The notes: a model not told the origin generated them from the letters alone. Shown: positions 44,186-54,084, counted from the stretch's first letter. The stretch is DNA of 64,000 bases from Candidatus Poribacteria bacterium (GCA_028818705.1 JAPPNJ010000187.1:59180-123179); one strand, 5' to 3'. Numbers and translations are program-made.

Positions 44186-44262
44186 AAAGCGTCTCAATAT
44201 GACATTAGTCGTATTTATAATGTTAGCAAGAAACATGCCAATTCATTTTAAGTGCTGCGACG

Positions 44263-45228
44263 TTAGGGATCTATCCTATTTCGATAGATAGCCGACACAA
44301 GTTCCATTGTCTTGATTGCTTCTGCGAAACAGGTGATCGGCTGCGTGTCCTCCTGAATAGCATCCACAAAATGCCGAGTTTCCCCATAAAATCCGTATCT
44401 CCTATGCGACGTGTCAGACCCGGCGGCTTCCTCGGGTGTGATTTCGGTTATGCCTTCAGGCGTGTGAATAACTGCGCGTCCCCCCGGATCGGGATTAACA
44501 TAGGCGGAAATCTCTCGTGCGTGCATCTCAAATGTATGAATGCGTGTCCCAACTGCCCAATTGGTGCAGAGATATCCAGAGGCACCACTTGCAAATTTAA
44601 CGATTGCGTTGAAACTGTTCTCGCGCTCGGAATAAAAACTATTGATGTCACTGGCAACAGCTTTCACCTCACCGCCACCGAGCCATCGGAGCGCATCTAC
44701 GGCATGAATCGCATCGCATGTCAAAACATCTATTATGCCATCGTAATAGAGGGCCCCGGGCGTGTTTTTATGAAAAGTCGACATACATTGGATAATGGGA
44801 CCGCGTTCTTCAACGATTGTCTTGACTTGTTGCAAGAGTGGAATAAAACGGCGATTGAAGCCTACCATTGTCTTGCATCCGTTTTTCTCGGCAGCGCGTG
44901 CCATCTCCTTGGTTTGATGGAGCGTAACACCAGGTGGTTTCTCTATAAAGACGTGGTGCTGCTGCGAGAGACAGTGAATAACAAGCGGGAACAGGTGTTG
45001 GGGTGGCATGAGGACATAAACGGCATCCGGGCTCGTCTTTTCAAGCATCTGTTTATAGTCCGTGAATGCCTGCTCAATCTCAAAGCGTTCCGCTGTTGCC
45101 TGAAGTTTTGATGGCACCAAATCACACAATCCAACGAGATTCACATCCCCACACTCGCTGAGGGATGGATAGTGCACACCGTTAGCCATCCCACCAGCAC
45201 CGATTAAGGCAATATTAACTTTGCTCAT
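44263..45228 (-). CDS. Gfo/Idh/MocA-family oxidoreductase
   Basis: 321 residues with GGAGGATCC before ATG 45228. Rossmann motif NIALIGAGGMANGVHYP (about 5-21), LCDLVPSK at strand 2, and the EKP motif in VFIEKPPGVTLHQT (about 92-105). C-terminal domain from about 120. NAD(P)-dependent oxidation or reduction of sugars or polyols; substrate unknown. It sits 27-77 bases upstream of rsmH in the same direction and could supply the cluster's promoter region, but no shared function is apparent. Confidence 0.9.
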   Translation of the reverse strand: MSKVNIALIGAGGMANGVHYPSLSECGDVNLVGLCDLVPSKLQATAERFEIEQAFTDYKQMLEKTSPDAVYVLMPPQHLFPLVIHCLSQQHHVFIEKPPGVTLHQTKEMARAAEKNGCKTMVGFNRRFIPLLQQVKTIVEERGPIIQCMSTFHKNTPGALYYDGIIDVLTCDAIHAVDALRWLGGGEVKAVASDINSFYSERENSFNAIVKFASGASGYLCTNWAVGTRIHTFEMHAREISAYVNPDPGGRAVIHTPEGITEITPEEAAGSDTSHRRYGFYGETRHFVDAIQEDTQPITCFAEAIKTMELVSAIYRNRIDP

Positions 45229-45332
45229 CTGGATCCTCCTAAATTATCGCAGAACCATTCAATTTTTAATTTCTTGCCATTCCTATGGGAGCAGTCGGGA
45301 AATGTAAAGCAAAGACAAATTTTACCCGTAAA

Positions 45333-45366
45333 TCAACGGTATGAAGTCCATACGGACTTCCCCGGG
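45333..45366. repeat. ATCAACGGTA-family palindrome
   Basis: ATCAACGGTATGAAGTCC with the inverse GGACTTC and CCCCGGGG. It lies in the 291-base divergent gap 45229-45519, which also has a CCCTCCTACA word at 45383; no other feature seen. Confidence 0.8.
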
Positions 45367-45537
45367 GTAAAATTTAGAGATCCCTCCTACAAAAGAACGA
45401 AATGACGCACCAAATTATCGATTCTTGGTTGTATCCTATAGGAAAAAATGTTAAAATGCAACTAACTTCACAATAAGCGTACTCAGTTATCAACTGTCAG
45501 TCAAGAAAGCACACCTACAATGCGGGGACTTGCGGAT

Positions 45538-47115
45538 ATGAATATGGATCCTATCAAATTAGAACTCTACAAAAACATGCTAACCTCGGTTGCAGAGGAG
45601 ATGGGTGTAACGCTGCAACGCACAGCATTTTCACCGAATATCAAAGAACGCCTCGATTTTTCGTGTGCTGTGTTTGACGACACAGGTAAGATGGTTGCAC
45701 AAGCTGCGCATATTCCGGTGCATCTCGGCTCAATGCCCCTCTCGGTCCTCGCTGCGATTGCCCACACCGAAATGGCACCGGGTGACATGATAGCTCTCAA
45801 TGATCCATACCGTGGTGGCACCCACCTACCAGATATTACACTTGTCGCGCCCGTCCTTTCAAATCACAGAGAGAAAGACACAAAAAGTCAACCTATCTTT
45901 TTTGTTGCGAACCGCGCACATCACGCAGATGTGGGAGGCATGAGTCCCGGCTCAATGCCGATCGCAACGAGCGTAATCCAAGAGGGCATTCGTATTCCCC
46001 CTGTCAAACTCATTCGAGGTGGTGAACTGAACACTGATCTCTGGGAGTTAATTCTCGCGAATGTACGTACCCCCGAAGAACGCCGAGGCGATATAGAGGC
46101 TCAACTGGCTGCCAATCGCGTTGGTGAACGTCGTTTGCAAGAAATGGTAACCAAATATGGAGACGCAGAAATTACTGCCTACATGGCGGAATTACGTGCT
46201 TACGCAAGCCGAATGGTGCGGGCGCGCTTACGGGGCATTCCAGATGGGCGCTACGTATACAGCGATGTGCTTGATAACGATGGTATTATCGATGAATCGA
46301 TTGAAATCCGCGTCGCAATTGAGATCAAAGGGGACACGGCAGTAGTCGACTTTACTGGAACAGCCCCGCAGGCACGCGGATCCGTCAATACGATCTACGC
46401 TATTACCCTTTCAGCAGTCTTTTACACGTTCCGATGCATCGCAGGTGCGGATGTGCCTGCTAACGCCGGGTGTTTAGAGCCGATTCAGGTCATTGCGCCA
46501 GAGGGGAGCGTTGTGAATGCCAAGTTTCCAGCAGCGGTTGCGGGTGGGAACGTAGAAACATCACAGCGTATTGTTGATGTCTTACTTGGTGCCTTGGCAC
46601 AAGCGTGTCCGGATCAGATTCCTGCCGCAAGTTCTGGCACTATGAACAACCTAACAATAGGCGGTTATGATGTTTCGCGAGGTAAGGAATTTACCTACTA
46701 TGAAACCATTGCGGGTGGGATGGGGGCACGCCCGAATAAAGATGGGATTGATGCCATCCATACACACATGACCAATACAATGAACACTCCTATAGAGGCA
46801 ATCGAGACGAACTATCCGATGCAGGTCGTAGAATATGGGGTTCGACGTGGAACAGGCGGTGTGGGTAAATTTCGCGGCGGGGCAGGCGTTGTCAGAGCAC
46901 TACAGATGCTGACAGATGTGGAGGTCACTATTCTTTCAGAACGCCGAACGCGAGGTCCCTACGGTTTGCAAGGGGGGGCGCAAGGTCAACCGGGACGTAA
47001 CGTGCTTATCTCTGAGGGAGAAGAACATCCGTTAGCGGGGAAGGTGTCAATTTCTACGCGTGAAGGCGATATTATTCGGATAGAGACTCCGGGTGGGGGT
47101 GGCTTTTCGTCTTAG
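45538..47115 (+). CDS. Hydantoinase B/oxoprolinase family protein (HyuB-like)
   Basis: About 525 residues. Starts possible at 45520, 45538 or 45544; 45538 has GGGGA nine bases upstream. Family marks: LELYKNMLTSVAEEMG, RTAFSPNIKERLDFSCAVFD, HIPVHLGSMP (about 65-75), DMIALNDPYRGGTHLPDITLV, FVANRAHHADVGGMSPGSMP, NVETSQRIVDVLLGAL, and RRGTGGVGKFRGGAGVVR near the end. HyuB is usually the beta subunit of an ATP-dependent hydantoinase/oxoprolinase and needs the HyuA subunit, which is not adjacent here. Substrate unknown. Confidence 0.92.
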   Translation: MNMDPIKLELYKNMLTSVAEEMGVTLQRTAFSPNIKERLDFSCAVFDDTGKMVAQAAHIPVHLGSMPLSVLAAIAHTEMAPGDMIALNDPYRGGTHLPDITLVAPVLSNHREKDTKSQPIFFVANRAHHADVGGMSPGSMPIATSVIQEGIRIPPVKLIRGGELNTDLWELILANVRTPEERRGDIEAQLAANRVGERRLQEMVTKYGDAEITAYMAELRAYASRMVRARLRGIPDGRYVYSDVLDNDGIIDESIEIRVAIEIKGDTAVVDFTGTAPQARGSVNTIYAITLSAVFYTFRCIAGADVPANAGCLEPIQVIAPEGSVVNAKFPAAVAGGNVETSQRIVDVLLGALAQACPDQIPAASSGTMNNLTIGGYDVSRGKEFTYYETIAGGMGARPNKDGIDAIHTHMTNTMNTPIEAIETNYPMQVVEYGVRRGTGGVGKFRGGAGVVRALQMLTDVEVTILSERRTRGPYGLQGGAQGQPGRNVLISEGEEHPLAGKVSISTREGDIIRIETPGGGGFSS

Positions 47116-47262
47116 TAATCCATGCGCAAGGAAAAAGAACAGCATTAGGATTAATTGAATTTATGTAATTCATCGGTTATTGCACTCAAACCGCCTGCAT
47201 AAAGCGTCGGGGTTACAAACCCCTCCTACAAGCAGTAAGCAGACCGATTCATGCTAAGATAA

Positions 47263-47619
47263 GACTTGAGTTGAGAATAAGCCGGATTCTGTATGTGATG
47301 ATCATTCATCTGGGATGGATGTTACCATCCACCTCAAGCGGTTACCTGGGGACAAGACGGGCAATCTTTACGTGTCCCCCATTTACCTTGCTCCAGATGG
47401 GGTTTACCAAGCTCCATAAGTCACCTTATGGACTGGTGCGCTTTTACCGCACCGTTTCACCTGTACAACGCTTTGGGCGTTGTAGTCTACTCTCTGTTGC
47501 ACTTTCCATAGCGTCGCCGCTCCTGGGGGTTACCCAGCATCCTGCCCTGCGGAGTCCGGACTTTCCTCATCCCGATTGTAAAACTACACTGGGACGCGAC
47601 CATCTACTCAACTCAAGCC
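47263..47619 (-). ncRNA. rnpB: RNase P RNA (bacterial class A)
   Basis: Read on the minus strand the segment has the class A core: GAGGAAAGTCCGGACTCC with GCAGGGCAGGATGCTGGGTAA just after it (P4 5' strand and CR-I), GGAAAGTGCAACAGAGAG, GGTGAAACGGTGCGGTAA, GGTAAACCCC and, at the end, ACAGAATCCGGCTTA (P4 3' strand). Terminal sequences CTTGAGTTGAG and CTCAACTCAAG pair as P1, giving ends near 47619 and 47263, length about 357. RNase P removes the 5' leader of pre-tRNAs. A consensus promoter lies just upstream. An open reading frame on the opposite strand is a by-product. Confidence 0.96.
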
Positions 47620-47624
47620 TTTCT

Positions 47625-47654
47625 ATTATATCCGATTTGGTAGCTCAAAGGCAA
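47625..47654 (-). promoter_or_regulatory. Sigma-70-type promoter of rnpB
   Basis: On the minus strand: TTGCCT (47649-47654), 18 bases, TATAAT (47625-47630), then the RNA start about six bases on. The -10 is perfect and the -35 matches at four of six positions. Location directly before the RNA end makes it convincing. Confidence 0.8.
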
Positions 47655-47764
47655 TGAAATCGGATGGTTGTGGGTTAATAGTTGTTAGTTAACAGTTAAC
47701 AGCCGATGTGTTGGGTTTCGCTACGCTCTACCGAACCTACGAAGGATTGGCCGGTCGGATGCGC

Positions 47765-47796
47765 AAAAAAAGAGGCGCGGTTTTCAACCGCGCCTC
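47765..47796 (-). terminator. Rho-independent terminator of nrdJ
   Basis: An 11-bp perfect stem (GAGGCGCGGTT / AACCGCGCCTC, 47772-47796) with a 3-base loop followed on the minus strand by seven T. It lies about 20 bases after the stop of the minus-strand nrdJ gene. Confidence 0.9.
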
Positions 47797-47816
47797 CAAT
47801 CTGTTGAAATAAGAAA

Positions 47817-50800
47817 TTAGGAACATCCACTGGTTGCGCCACAATTCGCACAGCGATAGCAAATACCACTCCTCACCATAAGCGCACCGCACTCAAGACA
47901 CGGCGGGGCATCTGCATGTTGGAGAACAACCTGTTTCTCACGGGCTATCAAAGAATCCGTTTCGCCGTTGCTCCCATGTCCAAACGGGTGAAGTTCCTCA
48001 GGTGGCACCATCTGCTCGTCAAATTCCACGACAGCATCAGTCTCTTGCGACTCCTCAGCAAGAAACTCCGTGCCAAGCCAACGGAAAATATAGTCCATAA
48101 TCGACTTCGCCATCGGGATGTCGGGATTGTTAGTGAAACCGGACGGTTCAAATCGGACATGACTGAATTTATTAACGAGGGACTCCAATGGCACGCCGTA
48201 CTGTAAAGCGACAGAGGTAAGGATTGCCACAGCGTCCATTAGACCAGAGATGACAGACCCTTCCTTATTCATGCGGAGGAAGACTTCCCCAGGACTCCCA
48301 TCTTCAAAAAGCCCGACGTGGATATAACCTTCATGACCGCCGATGCTGAATTTGTGTGCAACAGCGGGCCGCTTGTCTGGCAAACGCCGCCTAACAGGAC
48401 GTTCAAGAGATGCATCTCCTGAATCCTGTAATGCGACATCGGCAGTCTCGTTTTCTGCATCCTGTTGGCTACGGGTTGAGAGGGGTTGGCTGCCTTTGCT
48501 ACCGTCGCGATAGACGGCAAGACATTTGACACCGCGCCTCCACGCTTCAACATATAAGGTTTTGATGTCATCTATCGTCGCATCGTGCGGGACGTTAACC
48601 GTCTTGGAAATGGCACCAGAGATAAAGGGTTGCACAGCCGCCATCAATTTCAGGGGTCCCATGTGATTTATATAGCGAGTTCCGTGCTTGCCACATTGGA
48701 CAGCACAATCGAAAACTGGGTAGTGCGTTGGCGAGAGATGCGGAGCACCTTCAACCGTGCCAGTTCCACAGATGACCTCTTCAGCGGTATTGATCTCGTC
48801 TTCATCAAATCCGAGTGTAGTGAGGAGATCGAAATTTGGGTCTGCGGACTCTTCTTCAGTTATGCCCAACCGCTCAAGGCACTCTTCACCGAGAAAACCG
48901 GGGGCAAAGGCAAGATTTAGGTCGAATGCGCTCGGTAATGTCTCAGCGACCCGAGTAACATCTTCCTGCGTGAAACCTTTCCGCTTTAGTGTGTCAGGAT
49001 TGATGTAGGGTGTTCCGTCAAAGGTCCCTGTTCCCACGAGATATGTAATAATCGCCTCTGTCTGTTGGAGGGTGTAACCGAGGTTATGTAAGGCATCGCG
49101 GACACTCTGGTTGACGATCTTCATGTATCCGCCGCCTGCTAATTTCTTGAACTTGACGAGCGCAAACTCTGGTTCAACTCCAGTTGTATCACAGTCCATC
49201 AGGAAAGAGATCGTTCCTGTCGGTGCAATGACACTAATTTGTGAATTCCGATAGCCCGACTGCTCTCCTTTTTCGAGACAGACATCCCAGTCTGCTTTCG
49301 CTGCTTCCAAAAGATCCGGTGGACAGTCAGAAGCATCAATGTCGTAGGCGGCATCGCGGTGGAGCCCTATAACACCCAGCATGGAATCTCGATTGTTGGC
49401 ATAGCCATCAAAAGTGCCTACGCTTTTAGCAATCTCTGCGCTGGTTCGGTACCCGTGTCCACTGAGAATAGCAGTAATAGCACCTGCATAAGCGCAAGCT
49501 TGCGCGCTGTCATAAGGGATACCTAAACGCATTAAGAGGGCACCCAAGTTAGCGTAGCCAAGCCCGAGCGGACGGTATTCATGAGAACGTTGCGCTATAC
49601 GCTTCGTTGGATACGAAGAGAGACCGACTATAATCTCCATTGCAGTGATAAACACACGAACTGTAGCGCGGAAACCGTCAATGTCAAAACTATCGTCGTC
49701 TTTCAAGAATTTAGCGAGATTAATGCTGGCGAGGTTGCAAGCGGAATCATCTAAAAAGAGATATTCACTACAGGGATTGCTTGCATTAATTCTACCCGTG
49801 TTTTTACAGGTATGCCACTTCTGAATTGTGCTGTCAAATTGAACGCCTGGATCTGCGCATGCCCATGCAGCATAGGCGATCTTCTCCATTAAGGTTCTGG
49901 CACCATACTCATCGGCAACTTCACCGCTTGTGCGATAGGTAGTTTTCCAAGAATCACCCTGTAAGTAAGCGTTCATGAAATCATCTGGGATTCGTACAGA
50001 GTTATTGCTATTCTGTCCACTTACCGTACCATACGCCTCACCGTTGAAGTCAGCGGCGTATCCTGCGGCGATGAGTGCTTTTGCTTTATCTTCCTCTTTT
50101 AACTTCCAGTCAATATAGTCAGCAATTTCGGGGTGATCCATGTCGAGGATGACCATTTTGGCTGCGCGTCTTGTGGTGCCACCGGATTTAATACTCCCCG
50201 CCCATCGATCGAAGCCTTCAAGGAAAGAGAGGACCCCTGAACTCTCACCACCGCCGGAGAGGAGTTCACCTTTGGCGCGCACCTGACTAAAATTAGAACC
50301 TGTGCCACTGCCGTACTTAAAGAGGCGCACCTCGGATCTCTGGAGCTCCAACATAGAGTCCAGAGAATCATCAACGCTTTGAATGAAGCAGGCGGAATTT
50401 TGTGGATGTTGATACGCGTTGGTAGTGGCTTTGACCTCTTTGGAGTCTTCGTCCCAATAGTAGTTTCCACCGCCGCCCTCGATACCGTACTCATGCCACA
50501 GACCACAGTTAAACCAGACGGGTGAATTAAAAGCCCCGCGTTGTGTAATGAGGATGTGCGTCAACTCCATCTCAAACGTCCGAGCGTCTTCTGGGTTGGC
50601 AAAATAACCGCCGAATACCTCTCCTGCTCGGCGCAGTGTACGCGCTACACGGGTAACCAACTGGCGAGCGCTATCCTCTGCTTCTTCGTCTGTGCCAGTG
50701 ACCCCAGCTTTGCGGAAATACTTTGATGCTGCAATATCGGTTGCGAGTTGTGTCCAGTTCGCTGGAACTTCGACCTGCTCTTGTTTAAAGATGGTGTCGC

Positions 50801-50972
50801 CTTTCTCATTATAGATGACTGCGTCTCGACGTTCCCACTGCAACAGGTCATAAGGATGAACATTAGGGGTTGTAAAATGGGGTGTGAAAGTGAGTCCCGT
50901 CCGATCACCTTTGCCAGAACGCTTCGGAGCTACTGCTTCTTCCTCAACTTCTTTAGGATTATTGACTGCCAT
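47817..50972 (-). CDS. nrdJ: Adenosylcobalamin-dependent ribonucleotide reductase (class II), NrdJ
   Basis: 1051 residues from ATG 50972, with AGAGAGG just upstream; the frame is open 17 codons further. Class II marks: TQRGAFNSPVWFNCG (about 135-150), NSACFIQSVDDSLD, KYGSGTGSNFSQVRAKGE (about 220-237), RRAAKMVILDMDHPEI, and the active-site NPCSEYLFLDDSACNLASIN (about 400-419). The end has a zinc-ribbon-like Cys cluster (CLECGALMV, CYRCANCG). Makes deoxyribonucleotides from ribonucleotides using B12, without oxygen. No class I or III subunit is in the window. Ends at a strong terminator. Confidence 0.96.
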   Translation of the reverse strand: MAVNNPKEVEEEAVAPKRSGKGDRTGLTFTPHFTTPNVHPYDLLQWERRDAVIYNEKGDTIFKQEQVEVPANWTQLATDIAASKYFRKAGVTGTDEEAEDSARQLVTRVARTLRRAGEVFGGYFANPEDARTFEMELTHILITQRGAFNSPVWFNCGLWHEYGIEGGGGNYYWDEDSKEVKATTNAYQHPQNSACFIQSVDDSLDSMLELQRSEVRLFKYGSGTGSNFSQVRAKGELLSGGGESSGVLSFLEGFDRWAGSIKSGGTTRRAAKMVILDMDHPEIADYIDWKLKEEDKAKALIAAGYAADFNGEAYGTVSGQNSNNSVRIPDDFMNAYLQGDSWKTTYRTSGEVADEYGARTLMEKIAYAAWACADPGVQFDSTIQKWHTCKNTGRINASNPCSEYLFLDDSACNLASINLAKFLKDDDSFDIDGFRATVRVFITAMEIIVGLSSYPTKRIAQRSHEYRPLGLGYANLGALLMRLGIPYDSAQACAYAGAITAILSGHGYRTSAEIAKSVGTFDGYANNRDSMLGVIGLHRDAAYDIDASDCPPDLLEAAKADWDVCLEKGEQSGYRNSQISVIAPTGTISFLMDCDTTGVEPEFALVKFKKLAGGGYMKIVNQSVRDALHNLGYTLQQTEAIITYLVGTGTFDGTPYINPDTLKRKGFTQEDVTRVAETLPSAFDLNLAFAPGFLGEECLERLGITEEESADPNFDLLTTLGFDEDEINTAEEVICGTGTVEGAPHLSPTHYPVFDCAVQCGKHGTRYINHMGPLKLMAAVQPFISGAISKTVNVPHDATIDDIKTLYVEAWRRGVKCLAVYRDGSKGSQPLSTRSQQDAENETADVALQDSGDASLERPVRRRLPDKRPAVAHKFSIGGHEGYIHVGLFEDGSPGEVFLRMNKEGSVISGLMDAVAILTSVALQYGVPLESLVNKFSHVRFEPSGFTNNPDIPMAKSIMDYIFRWLGTEFLAEESQETDAVVEFDEQMVPPEELHPFGHGSNGETDSLIAREKQVVLQHADAPPCLECGALMVRSGICYRCANCGATSGCS

Positions 50973-51074
50973 ATTTACCTCTCTTTGGTGCCTAATGTGT
51001 TTGGAAGACACACTAACAACCATTTATGATAATGCGCGCTTGGAAGTGCGCCGATAAGATATTTCCAACTATAA

Positions 51075-52352
51075 TTAATTTTCTTTGATAACAATTCGAT
51101 GATAGCGTTTTTTGCCAGCGCGGAGTAGGAGGGCCTCCGCTTCAAGCAGATCCGTATTGACCACCATATCTATTGCACGGTACTGTTTCTCATTGATGTA
51201 GGCACCTCCCTGCTGAACGAGCCGTCGCGCTTCGCTGCGTGAATTCGCTAACCCGACTTCATGGAATAATTCCATGATTGGGATACCACTTTCAAGTCGC
51301 TGAGAAGTGATGGTTGAAGTGGGCATTTCGACCGCATCAAGGTTGCCACCACCAAATGCGGCATGTGACGCTGCCTGTGCTTTGTCCGCCTCCGTTTTTC
51401 CGTGCGCAAGTTGCGTGACTTCATAGGCGAGGACCTCTTTTGCCTCTCGAATCGCTTCATCTTTTAGACTTCCGAGTCGCCGGATCTCATCCATTGGAAG
51501 AAAGGTGAAATATGCTAAGAATCGAGAGACATCGCGGTCGTCGGTGTTAATCCAGTATTGATAAAATTCATAAGGTGACGTCCGCTCAGCATCAAGCCAA
51601 ACCGCACCACCTGCGGTTTTTCCCATCTTCGCACCACTCGCCGTAGTGAGTAGCGGGAAAGTGACTGCGTGTACGCGTTCGCCCTTGACCCGACGAACGA
51701 GATCCACTCCAGCAAGGATATTACCCCACTGGTCGTCCCCACCGAGTTGGAGACGGCATCTGTATTCTTGAAAAAGGCACAAATAATCGTAGGCTTGGAG
51801 TAGTTGATAGTTAAACTCAAGAAATGAGAGTCCGAGTTCGCGGTCAAGTCGTTGCCGATATCCCTCGGCGCGTATCATTTCATTAACCCGGAAATGCTTA
51901 CCGATATCACGCAGAAATTCGATGTAATTTATAGAAAGCAGCCAATCAGCGTTATTGAGGAACTTGCCTGCTTGGGAAGTTATTTGGGAATTATCAGCAT
52001 TCGCCATCTCGTTATCCAGATTTAAGTAGCGTTGCATCTGCGCGAGGATGCTTTTACCGTTTGCTGCAATTTGTTCCTGCGACAACATAGGACGCATCTC
52101 GGTCTTGTCGGTCGGATCGCCTATCATTGTCGTGCCGCCACCAACAATTGCGATAGGCTTATGTCCTGCCCGCTGTAAGTGTGCCATCGCCATTATAGGA
52201 ACAAGACTTCCGACATGCAGGCTCGATGCTGTCGGGTCAAAACCGACATAGTAGGTAACCTCTCCTTCAGATAGAAGATGTGCGACCTGCTCTGCATTCG
52301 TAGTCTGTTTGATAAAACCCCGCTCGTTCAGGGCTTCAAAGACGTTGCGCAT
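51075..52352 (-). CDS. tyrS: Tyrosyl-tRNA synthetase
   Basis: 425 residues. Class I marks: YYVGFDPTASSLHVGSLVPIM (HIGH variant HVGS, about 47-50), GGTTMIGDPTDKTEMR, YQLLQAYDYLCLF (tyrosine site), QLGGDDQWGNILAGVDL and the KMSKS variant GAKMGKTAGGAVWLD (about 231-235). A C-terminal S4-like RNA-binding domain follows (about 355-420, RSEARRLVQQGGAYIN). TyrS of the long HVGS type. Separate from nrdJ by about 100 bases, same strand. Confidence 0.97.
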   Translation of the reverse strand: MRNVFEALNERGFIKQTTNAEQVAHLLSEGEVTYYVGFDPTASSLHVGSLVPIMAMAHLQRAGHKPIAIVGGGTTMIGDPTDKTEMRPMLSQEQIAANGKSILAQMQRYLNLDNEMANADNSQITSQAGKFLNNADWLLSINYIEFLRDIGKHFRVNEMIRAEGYRQRLDRELGLSFLEFNYQLLQAYDYLCLFQEYRCRLQLGGDDQWGNILAGVDLVRRVKGERVHAVTFPLLTTASGAKMGKTAGGAVWLDAERTSPYEFYQYWINTDDRDVSRFLAYFTFLPMDEIRRLGSLKDEAIREAKEVLAYEVTQLAHGKTEADKAQAASHAAFGGGNLDAVEMPTSTITSQRLESGIPIMELFHEVGLANSRSEARRLVQQGGAYINEKQYRAIDMVVNTDLLEAEALLLRAGKKRYHRIVIKEN

Positions 52353-52650
52353 TTCTTATCCTATTTTAGTTTTTATTTTTTATTTTATAAAGAGTTAGGT
52401 AGGTGCGATTCACATTGCAATAATCGCAATATTGGACATCTACAAACTTTACCCTACAACGCGCCGTTCGCAAACCCAATACACAAAGGACACAATCGGG
52501 AATTTGATAGCAAATCTATGCTTACAATCTAATGCAGAAATTAAGGATATGATTTCTTGACGAAATATTCTCGATTAAATATTATAGAGAATTTTCGTAT
52601 CTCTGACAAGTATTTTTTTAGATTTTTTGATCTTTTTCACATTTTTGAGA

Positions 52651-53226
52651 TTAACCCAAAGCGATTTCAACGCGTCTGTAGATATCCTGCAAACGGAGTT
52701 CACAGCCTATAGAGAGAAGCAATAGAACATCCTCAAGCCCCCGAAACTCCGTCTGGAGCCACTCGGACTCTTGACGACAATAATGTTCAACGCGAACCTC
52801 ATTTTGGGAAATGAGAACGTAATCTTTTAAAGAAGCAATTTGCTGATAGTGCTCAAATTTCTCACCTCTATCGTAAGCTTCGGTTGAGGATGATAGTACT
52901 TCTACTATGACAGTGGGATTCAGGAGAGTGTCAAAAGTATCATCTTCAGCGCGCGGTTCCCCGCAAACAACCACAACATCAGGGTAAAAGTAGGAGTCTA
53001 TTTGGGCAACTTTCACCCGCATATCGCTGGCAGCGACTTGACACTCCCCTCCGGTTAATTGGTTGTAGAGTTGATTCGCCACATTCATTGTGAGAAAATT
53101 ATGCGCGAAACTGGCACCGGACATGGCAACTATCTGGCCGTTGAGGTATTCGTGTTTAGTAGCCGCCTTGCGTTCAAAAGCGAGGTATTCTCTAGGAGTC
53201 AGATAGGTTTGGACTGCAACGGATGC
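52651..53226 (-). CDS. Uma2-family (DUF820) putative restriction endonuclease-fold protein
   Basis: 191 residues from ATG 53226, preceded by GGAGG at a spacing of five. Family marks: YLTPREYLAFERKAATKHEYLNGQI-like start (YLNGQIVAMSGAS), VKVAQIDSYFYPDVVVVCG with the catalytic Asp, and PTVIVEVLSSSTEAYDRGEKF with the ExL of the PD-(D/E)xK fold. The family is expanded in cyanobacteria and Poribacteria-like genomes, without known substrate; nuclease activity is assumed from fold. Stands alone, 52360-52650 downstream of it is AT-rich with no gene. Confidence 0.9.
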   Translation of the reverse strand, partial: ASVAVQTYLTPREYLAFERKAATKHEYLNGQIVAMSGASFAHNFLTMNVANQLYNQLTGGECQVAASDMRVKVAQIDSYFYPDVVVVCGEPRAEDDTFDTLLNPTVIVEVLSSSTEAYDRGEKFEHYQQIASLKDYVLISQNEVRVEHYCRQESEWLQTEFRGLEDVLLLLSIGCELRLQDIYRRVEIALG

Positions 53227-53307
53227 CATGAGTGCCTCCATAAATCTTACTTCAGATGGGTGTCGGTTCCAGGATTGAAACCGACCTCCCAAGGTAGAAA
53301 TACGTTT

Positions 53308-54042
53308 CTACGCCTCATCATCCTCTGCATAAGAATGTCCACCGAAGATTGCCCGGACCTGCTTCGCTGTTTTGGGACCTGAGAGGAGTTGCCCAATCCG
53401 ATCGCCTTCTTCTGCAATCAATGCTTTGACGTTCGCCAGCACTGCTTCGAGTTTGTCACCGGGAAACTTGCAGGCACCGTTTTCATCCATGTGGATAATC
53501 TCACCAGGTGCGACATCCATACCTGCTATTGAGACTGGCACGTTGACAGCCTGAACTGCCATGGCACCGTGCCCAGGCGTGATACCGCTTAGCAGATACT
53601 GAAACTCCATAGGTCGGATTTCGTCAATATCACGCGAGGGACCGTTTGAGATGGCGCCGAGACAACCGACTGCTTTCATTGCCGCTGTCATATTGCCGCC
53701 TGCTAAGCCGACCTTGTTCTCGAATTCAGGAGGAAACTTCTGCTCAAATGCCAGAATTGTAGGTTGCTCGGAAGCCTCTAACGCATCAATGACATCCATA
53801 AAAGAGATCCCAGGATAGTTGGGATCAGGGACACCGTAGACACATGTCACTGCATATCCAGCAATGGCACCGAGTTCAGGGTACATACACCTGATAGTTG
53901 TATCGGTATACCAATTCTCAGTCCATGGATTGTAAAGTCCAAGGCAGAGGGGACTCGTCGGATACGTAGCGACCACATTTGTGATCGAGGGTGTATCATA
54001 TTTGCGGAGTTCTGCCAACATTTCCTGTTCTGTTAACGCCAT
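53308..54042 (-). CDS. RraA-like family protein
   Basis: 244 residues. RraA/HMG-aldolase fold marks: AELRKYDTPSITNVVATY near the start, GNMTAAMKAVGCLGAISNGPSRDIDEI (the GxxDGxxRD region, here NGPSRD), and VPVSIAGMDVAPGEIIHMDENGACKFP near 165-195. The group includes class II pyruvate aldolases such as 4-hydroxy-4-methyl-2-oxoglutarate aldolase and the RNase E inhibitor RraA. The conserved Arg-Asp pair is retained, so aldolase or decarboxylase action is possible. It is 178 bases from a HpcH/HpaI-type aldolase gene on the same strand. Confidence 0.85.
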   Translation of the reverse strand: MALTEQEMLAELRKYDTPSITNVVATYPTSPLCLGLYNPWTENWYTDTTIRCMYPELGAIAGYAVTCVYGVPDPNYPGISFMDVIDALEASEQPTILAFEQKFPPEFENKVGLAGGNMTAAMKAVGCLGAISNGPSRDIDEIRPMEFQYLLSGITPGHGAMAVQAVNVPVSIAGMDVAPGEIIHMDENGACKFPGDKLEAVLANVKALIAEEGDRIGQLLSGPKTAKQVRAIFGGHSYAEDDEA

Positions 54043-54084
54043 AATAAGTTATCCCTTTTTCGGACCTGCAGTTCAACAAAAAAT

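Noticed and set aside
47271-47657. 128-codon plus-strand frame
   Set aside because: Lies on the opposite strand of the RNase P RNA, which explains the conservation.
51024-51074. B12 riboswitch before nrdJ
   Set aside because: The gene in question starts at 50972 and only about 100 bases separate it from tyrS; no B12-box-like conserved segment is seen.
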